Positions 26,201 through 35,723 of a DNA stretch of 64,000 bases are shown here, piece after piece. Position 1 is the stretch's first letter. Every line of letters begins with the position of its first letter. Below the pieces are notes generated by a model, which saw only the letters and a list, made by a program, of their open reading frames with translations, did not search any database and was not told where the DNA came from. This DNA is from Balneolaceae bacterium (GTDB taxonomy: Bacteria > Bacteroidota > Rhodothermia > Balneolales > Balneolaceae). Both the position numbers and the translations under genes were made by a program. Where the stretch lies: contig JAEPQH010000010.1 of the NCBI GenBank assembly GCA_017640605.1, positions 52,401-116,400 of the forward strand, given 5' to 3'.

Positions 26201-26279
26201 AAGAACTTCTTATATCGCCAAATTGACGAATCCAAACCCAGCTTTGGTGAAAGAAACTAATGAGGAATACGCCAAATAA
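23202..26279 (+). CDS. actB: ACIII subunit ActB, molybdopterin-fold plus Fe-S protein
   Basis: The 1025-aa protein is the fused ActB: a large molybdopterin-oxidoreductase-like domain that in ACIII carries no cofactor (about residues 75-770), then an Fe-S domain with clusters shown by [15 protein letters not shown] (from C785), [27 protein letters not shown], and the late CTYC and [10 protein letters not shown]. The N-terminal export signal is [12 protein letters not shown] (residues 41-51) with a lipobox-like GFAAC ending at C62; the twin-arginine motif has RK in place of RR. It overlaps actC by one base (TAATG). In the complex it faces the periplasm. Confidence 0.95.
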   Translation: MSELTQKTYWKSLNELAQNKEYEKFVEREFPENATELKDGVSRKGFLRIMGASIALAGFAACRRPVQKILPYSKQPEDIVPGIPLFYASAMPFQGSLTGLVVENHAGRPTKVEGNDLHPASGGNTNAFHQASILEMYDPDRSRTPMRNGAKSSTDDFYSFVSEYFADTNKRVAFISEANSSPTYNGLKEEALNKFDNAEWVTYEPFGEDNAIEGNNIAFGQRVRTHYNFTNADIIVSLDDDFLAPTHPNNVEYAKQVTSRRKVTSQQDSMSRIYSVENGFTVTGSYADHRLRIKASEMADFANAIANALSGRVSGLSNFSSVSNKFTGTEFVTVLADDLANNAGRSAVSLGFDFAPEVHAVVAAINSALNNYGSTVNLLQVPHVDDQNNKTAFAELVNSIRGGNFDAVVIIGANPALTAPSDLNFVEALSGAEEVIQISTYNDETAKATSWHVPRAHYLEAWGDGYSFGGARAVIQPQIQPLHDSLSEIEFLGAITQAEKVAGYDLVRSTFNGYYRSGFENRWLDILHDGIDVTNGFSVANRSIRSVSPAPSTSINDIEVVIKADNSVYDGRFSNLGWLQELPDPITKITWDNVALISPNTAEKLGISTDDYLGKADQPILNIAVNGTPIKIAAWVQPGHADDSITVHTGYGREGIGRVADVSSESSQWLDPSTTSGGVNVYPIRTTSSMLFAQAGVSVTNETYPIACVQDHHSLEGRDMYRQATLAEYKETADYASFKKVHKYAVPGMKEAAELGEDQPISLFNEQTAVEGEPQWGMAIDLNACFGCGVCIIACQSENNIPVIGKREVERGREMHWIRTDRYYMGDKENPQAVHQPVPCMHCELAPCEQVCPVAATTHSDDGMNQMTYNRCIGTRYCANNCPFKVRRFNFFNYPKEYLTTGEDPDIIQMAMNPEVTVRFRGVMEKCTYCVQRVNREKISAKIETGSPKPADGTVQTACQQACPADAIYFGDLTDEGSEVSKMKRNERNYLMLEELNVRPRTSYIAKLTNPNPALVKETNEEYAK

Positions 26280-27706
26280 TGAGTAAATACGAATACATAC
26301 CAGAGCCAGCACTTGTAAAAGGCAATCATGACTTTGCGAGTATTACAAAACTAGTTACTGATGTAAACCTCCGCCCTACACCAAGAAATTGGTATCTGGC
26401 CATGTTGCCGGCAAATGCACTTCTTGGTTTACTCCTGTTTTCAATTGGTTATTTGATTTGGGAAGGAACCGGTATTTGGGGATTAAATAACCCTGTTGGT
26501 TGGGGTTGGGCAATTATCAACTTCGTATGGTGGGTTGGTATTGGTCACGCAGGTACACTTATTTCAGCCATTTTATTCCTTTTCCGACAAGATTGGAGAA
26601 CAGCAATTAACCGATTTGCTGAAGCTATGACCATCTTCGCTGTTATGTGTGCCGGGGTATTTCCCGCTATTCACGTTGGACGAATTTGGGTGATTTACTG
26701 GGTATTCCCGATACCAAATCAAATGGCAATGTGGCCAAACTTTAACTCTCCGTTATTGTGGGACGTATTCGCTGTATCTACCTATTTTACAGTATCTTTA
26801 CTGTTTTGGTATGTAGGTTTAGTTCCCGATTTAGCAACACTTCGTGATAAAGCAACCGACAAAATAAGAAAGTTTGCATATGGTTTGTTTGCATTAGGTT
26901 GGACAGGTTCGAGCCGTGCGTGGTGGAATTACGAAAAAGCATATATGATTCTTGCCGGTCTTGCTACTCCGCTTGTACTTTCTGTACACACGATTGTATC
27001 GTTTGACTTCGCGGTTTCAATGATTCCCGGATGGCATACTACCATTTTCCCTCCATACTTCGTTGCCGGTGCAATTTTCTCCGGTTTCGCAATGGTACTT
27101 ACCTTGATGATTGTTGCCAGAAAGATTTATGGCATGAAAGACATCATGACCGACGATCATATGGAAAAAATGAACATCATTATCATGGTTACCGGCTCTA
27201 TGGTTGGTTTTGCCTACATGATGGAGTTCTTTATCGCGTGGTATAGTGGCGTTGAATATGAAAAAGCAATTTTCATGCTACGTGCAACTGGTCCTTATGC
27301 ATGGGCATATTGGATTATGATGTTCTGTAATGTGATTTCACCTCAGGTTTTCTGGTCGAAAAAACTTCGCAGAAACGTGGCCTTCACCTTCTTTATCTCT
27401 ATTGTTGTAAACATTGGGATGTGGTTCGAGCGATTTGTAATTACGGTAACTTCGCTATCAACCGATTACCTTCCATCTTCTTGGGATTACTACTCTCCAA
27501 CAGCATGGGATGTATTGACTTACGTAGGTACTTTCGGACTATTTTTCACCATGTTCCTATTGTTCTTACGCTTCCTGCCAATGATTGCAATTGCAGAAGT
27601 TAAGCTTGTAATGCCGCAAGGCGATCCACATAATTACGATGATGAAACACAGGAGTATCATCCACATGTTGAAGAAGTACCACAACCTAAAGCAGTAAAG
27701 GCCTAA
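26279..27706 (+). CDS. actC: ACIII subunit ActC, NrfD-like quinol-binding membrane protein
   Basis: The 475-aa protein has about ten membrane helices and belongs to the NrfD/PsrC family. In ACIII, ActC contains the quinol site near the periplasmic side. Typical parts are [44 protein letters not shown], the helix with [13 protein letters not shown], and the stretch WKAYMI-like region [12 protein letters not shown] plus [12 protein letters not shown]. It begins with a one-base overlap with the actB stop and ends 4 bases before actD. Confidence 0.94.
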   Translation: MSKYEYIPEPALVKGNHDFASITKLVTDVNLRPTPRNWYLAMLPANALLGLLLFSIGYLIWEGTGIWGLNNPVGWGWAIINFVWWVGIGHAGTLISAILFLFRQDWRTAINRFAEAMTIFAVMCAGVFPAIHVGRIWVIYWVFPIPNQMAMWPNFNSPLLWDVFAVSTYFTVSLLFWYVGLVPDLATLRDKATDKIRKFAYGLFALGWTGSSRAWWNYEKAYMILAGLATPLVLSVHTIVSFDFAVSMIPGWHTTIFPPYFVAGAIFSGFAMVLTLMIVARKIYGMKDIMTDDHMEKMNIIIMVTGSMVGFAYMMEFFIAWYSGVEYEKAIFMLRATGPYAWAYWIMMFCNVISPQVFWSKKLRRNVAFTFFISIVVNIGMWFERFVITVTSLSTDYLPSSWDYYSPTAWDVLTYVGTFGLFFTMFLLFLRFLPMIAIAEVKLVMPQGDPHNYDDETQEYHPHVEEVPQPKAVKA

Positions 27707-27710
27707 GCGA

Positions 27711-28259
27711 ATGAGTACTACAGAATCAAAAAGTTTATACGGCATCTTAGCCGAGTTTAAAAACCCTAAAGCGTTGGTTGATGCATCTGAAAAAGTTGTT
27801 GAAGCCGGCTACGATAAATTTGATACCTACACTCCATATCCAATTCATGGAATCGATAAAGCAATGAAGTTGCCGAAATCGAAACTAGGATATATTGTTT
27901 TTGGGCATGCATTACTCGGGTTTTCTGGTGCGATTGCAATGATGTATTGGATGTCGGTGATCGATTATCCATTAAACATTAGTGGAAAACCATTTTTTAA
28001 TGCACCGGCTTGGGTACCAATTACCTTCGAGCTTACCGTATTATTATCTGCATTCGGTGCAGTTTTCGGAATGTTTTTCTTGAACGGACTTCCACGTTTG
28101 AATAATCCTTTATTCGAAGTTGAGCGCTTTAAAAAAGCAACCGACGATGGCTTCTTTGTATGTATCGAAGCAAAAGACAGTAAATTTCAGGAAGATTTAG
28201 TTCGTCAATTATTCGAAGAAGCAGGCGCTACGCATATCGAGGAAGTTTATGAGCAGTAA
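27711..28259 (+). CDS. actD: ACIII subunit ActD (DUF3341)
   Basis: This 182-aa DUF3341 protein has an N-terminal cytoplasmic domain (LYGILAEFKNPKALVDASEKV, with YDKFDTYTPYPIHGIDKAM) and two membrane helices (LGYIVFGHALLGFSGAIAMMYWM and VPITFELTVLLSAFGAVFGMFFLNGLP), then a short tail. ActD is a structural membrane subunit of ACIII. Its last codons overlap the start of actE (ATGAGCAG), a sign of coupled translation. Confidence 0.94.
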   Translation: MSTTESKSLYGILAEFKNPKALVDASEKVVEAGYDKFDTYTPYPIHGIDKAMKLPKSKLGYIVFGHALLGFSGAIAMMYWMSVIDYPLNISGKPFFNAPAWVPITFELTVLLSAFGAVFGMFFLNGLPRLNNPLFEVERFKKATDDGFFVCIEAKDSKFQEDLVRQLFEEAGATHIEEVYEQ

Positions 28260-29289
28260 TCAGTTTAAAATATCATCATTTATGAAAACGAAAGGCTTAG
28301 CTAAAGCCGGTGGTGTGCTGTTAGTTGGTTTAATGTTAAGTGGATGCCGCGGCTCCATTTCAGAAAAACCACCGATCCACCCAAACATGAATATGGATCA
28401 ACAACCTCGTAAAGAGGCGCAAGAAGTAAACAACTTTTTTGAGGATGGTCGATCTATGCGCCAACCTGTAGAAGGAACAGTTGCTCGTGGTTTACGAAAA
28501 GCAGATGCAGCCTACTATGAAGGTGTAGATGATAATGGCGAGTGGGTTGCTGAAATGCCTGTAGAACTAACTCGTTCTATTCTATATCGTGGCCAAGACC
28601 GTTACGATGTATTTTGTACTCCATGCCATGGTATTACCGGTGATGGACAAGGAATTATAATGACAGGTCAATACGGATACGTTCCTGCTCCTACTTTTCA
28701 CCAAGCTCGTTTACGGGAAGCTCCGGATGGAGAAATTTATTCAGCAATCTACAACGGTGTAAGAAACATGCCATCGTATGCACATCAAGTTCCTGTTGAA
28801 GACCGATGGGCTATTGTTGCATATGTGCGCGCGCTTCAGGCAAGTCAAAATGTTTCTGAAGAAGAAATTGCAAACTATGATGTTGATTTGAATGAATTAA
28901 AGGCTGAATTCGCTGCTGCGCAGGAAGCAGAAGCGGAGATGCAAGCTGCTAAGGATGCAAAGTCTGCCGATATAGAACCAACAGCTGATCTTGGAAAAGA
29001 AATTATCACCCAATACGCGTGTGGAGCTTGTCATAACGAAACAGGCGATCCGGGTGGAATCGGGCCAACATGGTACAATTTATTTGGAAGTGAAGCCGAA
29101 GTAGTTACAGAAGATGGCGAACGAATTACCGTAACTAAAGATGAAGAGTATATTATAGAGTCTATCGTCTATCCAGAGGCTAAGAAAACAAGCGGATACG
29201 AGAACGGTGTAATGGTAGCTTACGATTATCTAGCTGAGCATGAGTTACAATCCATCGTAGAATACATAAAAACACTGAGCGACAATTAA
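28249..29289 (+). CDS. actE: ACIII subunit ActE, lipoprotein cytochrome c with a second heme domain
   Basis: ActE hands electrons from ACIII to the next carrier. The 346-aa protein has a lipoprotein signal ending in LMLSGC (C33). A first cytochrome c domain (CTPCH, C123-H127; ligand in NGVRNMPSY) is followed by an alanine/glutamate-rich helical linker and a second domain (CGACH, C258-H262; IGPTWYNLFG, GYENGVMVAY). Well-studied ActE proteins have one heme, so the second domain is extra; it closely resembles the cytochrome domain at the end of CoxB. The start is supported by GAGGAAG six bases upstream, inside actD. Confidence 0.9.
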   Translation: MSSNQFKISSFMKTKGLAKAGGVLLVGLMLSGCRGSISEKPPIHPNMNMDQQPRKEAQEVNNFFEDGRSMRQPVEGTVARGLRKADAAYYEGVDDNGEWVAEMPVELTRSILYRGQDRYDVFCTPCHGITGDGQGIIMTGQYGYVPAPTFHQARLREAPDGEIYSAIYNGVRNMPSYAHQVPVEDRWAIVAYVRALQASQNVSEEEIANYDVDLNELKAEFAAAQEAEAEMQAAKDAKSADIEPTADLGKEIITQYACGACHNETGDPGGIGPTWYNLFGSEAEVVTEDGERITVTKDEEYIIESIVYPEAKKTSGYENGVMVAYDYLAEHELQSIVEYIKTLSDN

Positions 29290-29310
29290 GATTTTTGGAA
29301 AAACAGTACA

Positions 29311-30525
29311 ATGAGTCATAAACCTACAATAACAGATTCTTTACAATTTCCAGCAGATAGTAAGATTCCAAGAATTCTTCTTATAGTTGGTGCTGTCGGC
29401 TTATTAGCCACAGCAATTGGGTTTGCAACCGACCTAGAGCAGTCTCTATACTCATATTTAGTAAGCTTTGTATTTTTTACAGGTATTGGATTAGCTTCTG
29501 TATTTATGGTGATGTTCCACCATATCACTAAATCGAAATGGGGCGTAGTTGTTCGAAGAATTCCCGAAGTATTTGGTGGAAACCTCAAGTGGTGGACCCT
29601 TGCTTTTTTGCCAATTCTTGGTGGCATGACTGTTTTATACCATCACTGGACAGACCCTACCCTTTTTGATCCAAACTCGCCTAACTTTGATTATATCGTT
29701 GCCGGTAAAGAAGCATACTTAAATGTACCTTTCTTCATCATTCGTCAGATCATCTACTTTGCAATCTGGGGATATATAGGTCACAAATTATATAAAGCTT
29801 CCATTGAATTGGAAAAAACCGGTGATTGGGGAATTACGAGCTTAATGAGAAAAATCTCAGCTCCTGCAATTCCATTGTTCGGTTTATCTGTTGCATTTGC
29901 AAGCTTTGATTGGTTAATGAGTTTAGATCCACACTGGTTCTCAACCATGTTTGGCGTGTACTTTTTCGCGATCAGTTTCCAAAGTTTCTGGGCAATCATG
30001 ATTTTAATGGTGTTCTTTTTGCAATCACGTGGATTGTTAAAAAATACCATTGGTCAAGCACACATTTATGATTTAGGAGCCTGGTTATTCGCTTTCACTG
30101 TGTTTTATGCATACATCGCATTTAGCCAGTTTTTGCTTATCTACTATGCAAACCTTCCTGAAGAAACCCTTTGGTATTACCACCGACTAGAAGGCAGTTG
30201 GAAATTTATCGCATATGGCTTGCTCATCTTCCGATTTGTATTACCATTCTTAGTTCTATTGAACAGAGAGCAAAAGCACCGACCTAATGTTCTTAAATTC
30301 GTTGCAGTTGTTGTAGTTGTAATGCACTATCTGGAGATCTACTGGATTGCAATGCCTTTACTAAGTGAGCATGGAATTCACTTCACGTGGATTGATCTTA
30401 CCTCATTTATAGGACTAGGAGGCATTTTCTTCTGGTTATTCTTCAAAAAATTTCAAGAAAACAGCATGATTCCAGAGAATGATCCGAAATTGGATGCATG
30501 CTTAGAAAAAACGTATCACCAATAA
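29311..30525 (+). CDS. actF: ACIII subunit ActF, NrfD-like membrane protein
   Basis: The 404-aa protein has about ten membrane helices and is the second NrfD-like subunit of ACIII. Unlike ActC it is thought not to bind quinol; it may help form a proton path. Recognisable parts are TAIGFATDLEQSLYSYL, the motif WWTLAFLPILGGM followed by HHWTDP, and FASFDWLMSLDPHWFSTMFGVYFF. It follows actE by 21 bases and precedes the 171-aa HTH protein by 12 bases. Confidence 0.94.
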   Translation: MSHKPTITDSLQFPADSKIPRILLIVGAVGLLATAIGFATDLEQSLYSYLVSFVFFTGIGLASVFMVMFHHITKSKWGVVVRRIPEVFGGNLKWWTLAFLPILGGMTVLYHHWTDPTLFDPNSPNFDYIVAGKEAYLNVPFFIIRQIIYFAIWGYIGHKLYKASIELEKTGDWGITSLMRKISAPAIPLFGLSVAFASFDWLMSLDPHWFSTMFGVYFFAISFQSFWAIMILMVFFLQSRGLLKNTIGQAHIYDLGAWLFAFTVFYAYIAFSQFLLIYYANLPEETLWYYHRLEGSWKFIAYGLLIFRFVLPFLVLLNREQKHRPNVLKFVAVVVVVMHYLEIYWIAMPLLSEHGIHFTWIDLTSFIGLGGIFFWLFFKKFQENSMIPENDPKLDACLEKTYHQ

Positions 30526-30537
30526 TCCTGTTCAAGA

Positions 30538-31053
30538 ATGTCATCAAAACACACAGCAGATTTTAAAGCAAAAGTTGCTCTAGATGCGCTTTCTCATAAA
30601 AATGATACTTTTGCCAAAATTGCCGAGAAGTACGAGGTAAGCGCAGAAGAAGTTGAACAATGGGTTTCTGAACTTGAAGGCAATGCCACAGAGGTATTTA
30701 AAACAGCTTCTTCTCAAGGTGAAGTATTAGACGTTGCCATTGAGTCGGACGACGACACCTTTATCCATGCTGTTAGCTATGGTGTAGAGGAAGAAGGTTT
30801 GGATATGAGCGCCATTTATAAATGGTCTGGTATTGGAGTAATTGCCGTAATCGTATTTATTGCAGCTCTTATCCCTTTTGCGCAATATGCATTAGATAAT
30901 GCGAAAGAAAACGTGAATGTTACCTCTTCGTACTACGAAATTGAGCGACTTACCGAGCAAGGAAATGAACGATTAAATTCCTACGGTGTTATAGAGGAAG
31001 GTGTATATCACATACCTATCGACGAAGCCATTAATACTCTGGCTGTAGATTAA
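30538..31053 (+). CDS. Cytochrome-oxidase-locus membrane protein with transposase-like N-terminal HTH
   Basis: This 171-aa protein has two unlike parts. Residues 6-44 (ADFKAKVALDALSHKNDTFAKIAEKYEVSAEEVEQWV) look like the helix-turn-helix of IS3/IS911-type transposase OrfA. Residues 96-119 form a membrane helix (KWSGIGVIAVIVFIAALIPFA), and the tail has RLNSYGVIEEGVYHIPID, a motif typical of small membrane proteins encoded beside SCO and cox genes. It sits between actF and SCO with normal operon spacing and has no catalytic transposase part. The N-terminal domain would be cytoplasmic; whether it still binds DNA is unknown. Confidence 0.75.
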   Translation: MSSKHTADFKAKVALDALSHKNDTFAKIAEKYEVSAEEVEQWVSELEGNATEVFKTASSQGEVLDVAIESDDDTFIHAVSYGVEEEGLDMSAIYKWSGIGVIAVIVFIAALIPFAQYALDNAKENVNVTSSYYEIERLTEQGNERLNSYGVIEEGVYHIPIDEAINTLAVD

Positions 31054-31067
31054 CATTATTTCTATTT

Positions 31068-31895
31068 ATGAAACGAATTGCACTGTTAACATTCTTAGCA
31101 GTGCTTTCTTCTTTTAGTCACCTAAGCGCTCAGCTTAATCGTGAACAACCCGAAGCACTGCAAAGCGTTGGAATAGACGAAAAATTGGGAGACACTCTCC
31201 CCTTAGATGTACGTTTTGCTACAAGCACTGGCGACAGCGTTACATTAGCAGAATTATTTAGTGAGGGAAAACCTGTATTATTAAATCCCTTGTATTACGA
31301 TTGTCCGATGCTTTGTGGACTTGTAATTGATGGGGTTTTGGATGTTGCCAATGAACTCGCATGGGCACCTGGCAACGAATACACAATTATCTCTTTTAGT
31401 ATCGATCCATCAGAAACACATGCTTTAGCTTCTGATTACAAAAGCCGATACCTCGAACAACTGAACAAGCCTGACGCACAAGATGGCTGGTATTTTTTGA
31501 CAGGAAATAAAAAAAATATTCAGCGATTAGTACAAGCTGTAGGCTTCGAAATTAATGAAATTGAAGACACCGGAGAGTTCGCTCATGCCGCTGCAATTAT
31601 GCTTGTAAGCCCAAATGGCGTAATCACACGCTATCTTTATGGCATACAGTATGATGAGTTCAACGTACGGAGCGCACTGTTTGAGGCAGCCGATGGAAAA
31701 ATTGGAAATACACTTACAAAAGTGCTCATGTATTGTTATCAGTACGATCCAAACTCCAACAGCTATGTTCCCATCGCTTTAAATTTTATGAAGCTTGGCG
31801 GCTTGGCTACGCTGTTATTTCTTGGTATCTTCTTAGGCCTTTTATGGCTACGTGAAAGAAGGAAAAAACAAACATCTAATATCGATTTCCAATAA
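31068..31895 (+). CDS. SCO1/SenC copper chaperone for cytochrome oxidase
   Basis: The 275-aa SCO-family protein helps load copper into the CuA centre of oxidase subunit II. It has a signal peptide (LLTFLAVLSSFSHLSAQ), a thioredoxin-like domain with the copper-binding YDCPMLCG (C79 and C83), and the later histidine in EFAHAAAIM. A C-terminal membrane helix (GLATLLFLGIFLGLLWLRERR) anchors it. This layout of signal plus C-terminal anchor is common in this phylum. The stop overlaps the coxB start by one base. Confidence 0.92.
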   Translation: MKRIALLTFLAVLSSFSHLSAQLNREQPEALQSVGIDEKLGDTLPLDVRFATSTGDSVTLAELFSEGKPVLLNPLYYDCPMLCGLVIDGVLDVANELAWAPGNEYTIISFSIDPSETHALASDYKSRYLEQLNKPDAQDGWYFLTGNKKNIQRLVQAVGFEINEIEDTGEFAHAAAIMLVSPNGVITRYLYGIQYDEFNVRSALFEAADGKIGNTLTKVLMYCYQYDPNSNSYVPIALNFMKLGGLATLLFLGIFLGLLWLRERRKKQTSNIDFQ

Positions 31896-32836
31896 TGGGT
31901 AGACTATTCGATTTCATGCTCCCGGAAAATAAGTCTCCGCTTACGGCAGACAGTACCGACGGGCTATTTCATTTCATTAACGAAGTGAGTTTAATCTTTT
32001 TAATCGGCATCACCTTTGCCTTAATTTACTTCGCATTTAAGTACAAGCGAAAATCCGAGGACGATAAAACCCCGGTGATTACGCACAATAACACGCTCGA
32101 AATCACCTGGTCGGTGATTCCATTGCTTATTGTAATGGTAATTTTTGGCTGGGGCTATTCCGGATGGTTAAACCTGAAAGCCGTTCCTAATGACGCTTAC
32201 GAAATTCAGGCTACCGGATATAAGTGGAACTGGAACTTTAATTACGAGAATGGAGCTCAGACTCTAAACGAATTGCACGTGCCAAAAGGGCGACCAATTA
32301 AAGTGGTAATGCAATCGCGTGATGTACTTCACTCTTTTTTCATTCCGGATTACCGCGTAAAACATGATGTGGTGCCCGGTAGATATACCTACGTATGGTT
32401 CCAGGCTGAAGAAACGGGAGAATCTATCATTTTCTGTACTGAATATTGTGGTACCAGTCACTCCGATATGTTAGCAAAGGTAATTGTTCACGAACCCGAA
32501 GAGTTTGAACAATGGCTTGAACTAAACGGCGGCGGAATTCAAGGTTCGCCGGTTGAACAAGGTGAACAACTTGTGACTTTACAAGGTTGCCAAACTTGCC
32601 ATAGTGTAGATGGATCTGAAATGATCGGTCCTTCATTTAAAGGAATCTGGCAGCGAGAGCAGCAGTTAACCGATGGTAGTACTGTTGTTGTAGACGAAAA
32701 TTACATCAGAGAGTCCATTCTGTATCCAGGAAACAAAGTTGTAGCCGGATATCAGAACGTGATGTCGCCTTATGAAGGGAGACTAAGCGACGACGAAATC
32801 ACTAATATTATTGAATACCTAAAAACCATTAATTGA
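31895..32836 (+). CDS. coxB: Cytochrome c oxidase subunit II with fused cytochrome c (caa3 type)
   Basis: This 313-aa subunit II has two N-terminal membrane helices, the CuA domain, and a C-terminal cytochrome c domain. The CuA ligands are in [12 protein letters not shown] (C181, C185, H189, M192), preceded by the aromatic [11 protein letters not shown] stretch. The heme motif is CQTCH (C232-H236) with [10 protein letters not shown] and [10 protein letters not shown]. The fused heme domain defines a caa3 oxidase, which accepts electrons from a cytochrome or directly from ACIII. CoxA starts 1 base after the stop. Confidence 0.95.
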   Translation: MGRLFDFMLPENKSPLTADSTDGLFHFINEVSLIFLIGITFALIYFAFKYKRKSEDDKTPVITHNNTLEITWSVIPLLIVMVIFGWGYSGWLNLKAVPNDAYEIQATGYKWNWNFNYENGAQTLNELHVPKGRPIKVVMQSRDVLHSFFIPDYRVKHDVVPGRYTYVWFQAEETGESIIFCTEYCGTSHSDMLAKVIVHEPEEFEQWLELNGGGIQGSPVEQGEQLVTLQGCQTCHSVDGSEMIGPSFKGIWQREQQLTDGSTVVVDENYIRESILYPGNKVVAGYQNVMSPYEGRLSDDEITNIIEYLKTIN

Positions 32837-32837
32837 T

Positions 32838-34577
32838 ATGGCGATCACAGAAGCTAAAAAAATGACCACTCTTCAGGTTAAGCGATTCAAGCCATCAGAA
32901 AATCCTACAAACAATTATCTCACCGATGAGAAAGGTGTGTGGGCTTGGATGACTACCGTCGATCACAAAAAGATCGGTATCATGTATCTTGTGGCAGTTG
33001 CTTTTTTCTTTGCACTAGCAGGATTTTTGGCAATTGCATTAAGAACTGAACTTTGGACACCTGCAAAAACTTTCATCGAGGCAGACACTTACAACCAGCT
33101 ATTCACCTTACATGGTGCAATGATGGTGTTTTTTGTACTTGTACCGAGTATTCCAGCAGCATTGGGTAACTTTATTCTTCCGATGCAGCTTGGAGCAAAA
33201 GATGTTGCTTTCCCGCGATTGAATCTTGCTAGTTTATACATTTACGTAGCTGGTGCAATATTCACATTTGCGGCACTTGCCTCTGGTGGTTTTGATACCG
33301 GTTGGACTTTTTACACTCCATACAGCTCTGATGGAAATGGCGCCGGTGTTATTTGGGTAACGCTTGGAGTGTTCATTCTTGGATTCTCCTCTATTCTTAC
33401 AGGAACAAACTTTATTACAACCATCCATAAGTTGCGTGCACCGGGAATTACCTGGGATCGCCTTCCACTGAATATTTGGGCTTTATACGCTACATCAATT
33501 ATTCAGGTATTAGCAACTCCGGTACTGGCAATCACAATCTTATTACTCGCTTTCGAGAATATTATGGATATCGGGATTTTTGATCCTGCTTTAGGTGGAG
33601 ATCCGGTTTTATTCCAGCATTTCTTCTGGTTCTATTCTCACCCTGCTGTATACATTATGATTGTACCCGGCTTCGGTATTATATCTGAGGTAATTTCTAC
33701 CTTCTCGAAGAAAACCGTATTCGGATATTGGGCAATTGCACTTTCTTCGTTAGCTATTGCATTTATCGGTTTCCTTGTTTGGGGGCACCACATGTTTACC
33801 TCCGGTCAAAGTGCAGTTGCTACCACTGTATTCTCATTCCTAACTTTCCTTGTAGGTATTCCAACGGGTATCAAAATCTTCAACTGGATTGCTACCCTTT
33901 ACAAAGGCTCCATCGATATGAAAACGCCGATGTTATATGTATTTATCTTCTTGTTTTTATTCTCGATTGGTGGATTTACAGGAATTATGCTTGGTGCATT
34001 ATCAGTAGATATTCACCTACACGATACGTATTACGTAGTTGCTCACTTCCATTATGTAATGATGGGTGGTACTTTGATGGCATTACTTGCCGGTTTACAC
34101 TACTGGTGGCCAAAAATGACCGGTAAAATGTACAATGAAACCCTTGCTAAGATTTCTGCAGTACTCATTTTTATCGGCTTTAACATGACCTTCCTCCCAC
34201 AATTTGTGATGGGATCGCAAGGAATGCCTAGACGATATTATAACTACATCGATCAGTTTACTCCGTTTCACCAAACATCCACTATTGGATCGTACATTCT
34301 TGGTGTTGCCTTCTTGATTATTCTATACTACCTGGTTAAATCACTCTTTGGTGGAGAAAAAGCTAGCTCAAACCCATGGAACAGCCGTGGACTTGAATGG
34401 CAATCTACCTCCCCACCTGATTTCCACAACTTCGATCATACTCCGGTTGTCATTAACGGCCCTTACGATTACCACAAGCCGATGGAAGAATTCCAATTAG
34501 GTTTAGCCGTATCGCATAACGGACACGATGCCGAGCATACTTCTACCGAAGTAGAAAAGACCGAAGAAAAAGCTTAA
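32838..34577 (+). CDS. coxA: Cytochrome c oxidase subunit I, A2 type
   Basis: The 579-aa subunit I has about 12 helices and all heme-copper ligands: the low-spin heme histidine in [12 protein letters not shown], the CuB histidine-tyrosine pair in YSHPAVY (H268, Y272), GHHMF, and the heme histidines in [14 protein letters not shown]. In place of the glutamate of A1-type enzymes it carries the YS pair (Y266, S267), which defines the A2 subgroup first studied in Rhodothermus marinus. It reduces oxygen to water and pumps protons. Confidence 0.96.
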   Translation: MAITEAKKMTTLQVKRFKPSENPTNNYLTDEKGVWAWMTTVDHKKIGIMYLVAVAFFFALAGFLAIALRTELWTPAKTFIEADTYNQLFTLHGAMMVFFVLVPSIPAALGNFILPMQLGAKDVAFPRLNLASLYIYVAGAIFTFAALASGGFDTGWTFYTPYSSDGNGAGVIWVTLGVFILGFSSILTGTNFITTIHKLRAPGITWDRLPLNIWALYATSIIQVLATPVLAITILLLAFENIMDIGIFDPALGGDPVLFQHFFWFYSHPAVYIMIVPGFGIISEVISTFSKKTVFGYWAIALSSLAIAFIGFLVWGHHMFTSGQSAVATTVFSFLTFLVGIPTGIKIFNWIATLYKGSIDMKTPMLYVFIFLFLFSIGGFTGIMLGALSVDIHLHDTYYVVAHFHYVMMGGTLMALLAGLHYWWPKMTGKMYNETLAKISAVLIFIGFNMTFLPQFVMGSQGMPRRYYNYIDQFTPFHQTSTIGSYILGVAFLIILYYLVKSLFGGEKASSNPWNSRGLEWQSTSPPDFHNFDHTPVVINGPYDYHKPMEEFQLGLAVSHNGHDAEHTSTEVEKTEEKA

Positions 34578-34601
34578 ATCAATCTAAAACTCAACTAATA
34601 A

Positions 34602-35267
34602 ATGGCTAATCATTCAGCAAATCACCCTGCTCATGTTCAGCACCATTTTGTGGATTCGGACCAACAGTTCGATTCGGCAAAACTGGGAATGTGGGTATTT
34701 CTGGTGAACGAAATTCTCTTTTTCGGAGGGTTATTCTGTGCCTACATCATTTTTAGGGCATGGTATCCCGAATTATTTACACAAGCAGCTTTAGAGCTTA
34801 ATGCCTTCTGGGGAGGTGTAAACACAGTGGTACTTATTGGTAGTTCATTAACTGTTGCCATGGCGATTCGTTCTGCTCAAAGAAACGAAATCAAAGGGTT
34901 ACGTATCAACTTGATGATCACCATCTTACTTGCTTGTGTATTCTTAGTGATTAAATACTTCGAGTACGAGCACAAACTCCATTACGGAATTGCACCGGGT
35001 TCATTCTGGGATCCAACTCCGGAAAAGCTTGCTATTCTGGATCACCCTAAAGCGAATATTTTCTTTAGTATTTACTATATGATGACCGGTATCCACGGGT
35101 TACACGTACTTGTTGGTATTGGATTGATGATCTGGATTTATATCCGTGCAGGAAAAGGTCATTTCAGTAGCGAGTATTATACTCCTGTTGAAATCACGGG
35201 GCTATATTGGCACTTAGTCGATTTGATCTGGATTTTCCTATTCCCATTATTATACTTAATTGAATGA
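34602..35267 (+). CDS. coxC: Cytochrome c oxidase subunit III
   Basis: This 221-aa subunit III is of the short, five-helix type. Family parts are KLGMWVFLVNEILFFGGLFCAYIIFR near residue 28, LVIKYFEYEHKL, and FFSIYYMMTGIHGLHVLVG followed by GLYWHLVDLIWIFLFPLLYL. The N-terminus is histidine-rich (MANHSANHPAHVQHHF), a feature often seen here. Subunit III stabilises the proton-pumping core. Its last codons overlap the upstream in-frame extension of the subunit IV gene, but the preferred start of that gene lies 13 bases after the coxC stop. Confidence 0.94.
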   Translation: MANHSANHPAHVQHHFVDSDQQFDSAKLGMWVFLVNEILFFGGLFCAYIIFRAWYPELFTQAALELNAFWGGVNTVVLIGSSLTVAMAIRSAQRNEIKGLRINLMITILLACVFLVIKYFEYEHKLHYGIAPGSFWDPTPEKLAILDHPKANIFFSIYYMMTGIHGLHVLVGIGLMIWIYIRAGKGHFSSEYYTPVEITGLYWHLVDLIWIFLFPLLYLIE

Positions 35268-35280
35268 GAGGTTTATACAA

Positions 35281-35598
35281 ATGAGCGCACACGAACATCA
35301 CGGACATCATATTGCATCAGTTAAAATGCTGTGGTCGGTTGGTATTGGTTTAACAATCCTGACAGTGCTTACTGTAACAGTAGCAAAACTTGGATTACCC
35401 AGCCCATTCGATATTTTATCAGCGTTGGCTATCGCACTGTTTAAAGCTTATTTAGTAGCTGCCTACTTTATGGCTCTTAAATGGGATAACCGCTTTAATG
35501 CAGTACTTTTGATTGGAGCAGTTGCATTCTTCCTACTCATGGTTGGAGTTACTCTGCTCGATACCATGTACAGAATTGAAGTAGTTCCATCCTTCTGA
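35281..35598 (+). CDS. coxD: Cytochrome c oxidase subunit IV-like protein
   Basis: This protein of about 105 aa with three membrane helices belongs to the prokaryotic cytochrome c oxidase subunit IV family, as expected after coxC. It starts MSAHEHHGHHIASVKMLWSVGIGLTILTV and has AKLGLPSPFDILSALAIALFKAYLVAAYFMAL typical of the family. I start at 35281 because GAGAGG lies nine bases upstream; an ATG seven codons earlier is inside coxC. It is the last gene of the operon and is followed by a strong terminator. Confidence 0.88.
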   Translation: MSAHEHHGHHIASVKMLWSVGIGLTILTVLTVTVAKLGLPSPFDILSALAIALFKAYLVAAYFMALKWDNRFNAVLLIGAVAFFLLMVGVTLLDTMYRIEVVPSF

Positions 35599-35617
35599 TG
35601 CTAATCAGAACTTTTTT

Positions 35618-35650
35618 AAGCTTCGGTCTTAACAGATCGAAGCTTTTTTT
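35618..35650 (+). terminator. Rho-independent terminator of the act-cox operon
   Basis: AAGCTTCGGTC-TTAACA-GATCGAAGCTT forms an 11-pair stem (one G-T pair) with a six-base loop, followed by a run of five more T bases. It begins 20 bases after the subunit IV stop codon. A T-run also precedes the stem, so it may act on both strands. Confidence 0.92.
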
Positions 35651-35723
35651 ATGTAAATGATTTGCTAATTCTTGGCTTTTCGATGCAGTAATGCTGAAAT
35701 TAGGCACTAAAAGACAATCTGAA

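Noticed and set aside
30538..30670. Insertion sequence or transposase gene
   Set aside because: Only an HTH-like domain is present, in frame with a membrane protein, without DDE catalytic domain or terminal inverted repeats.
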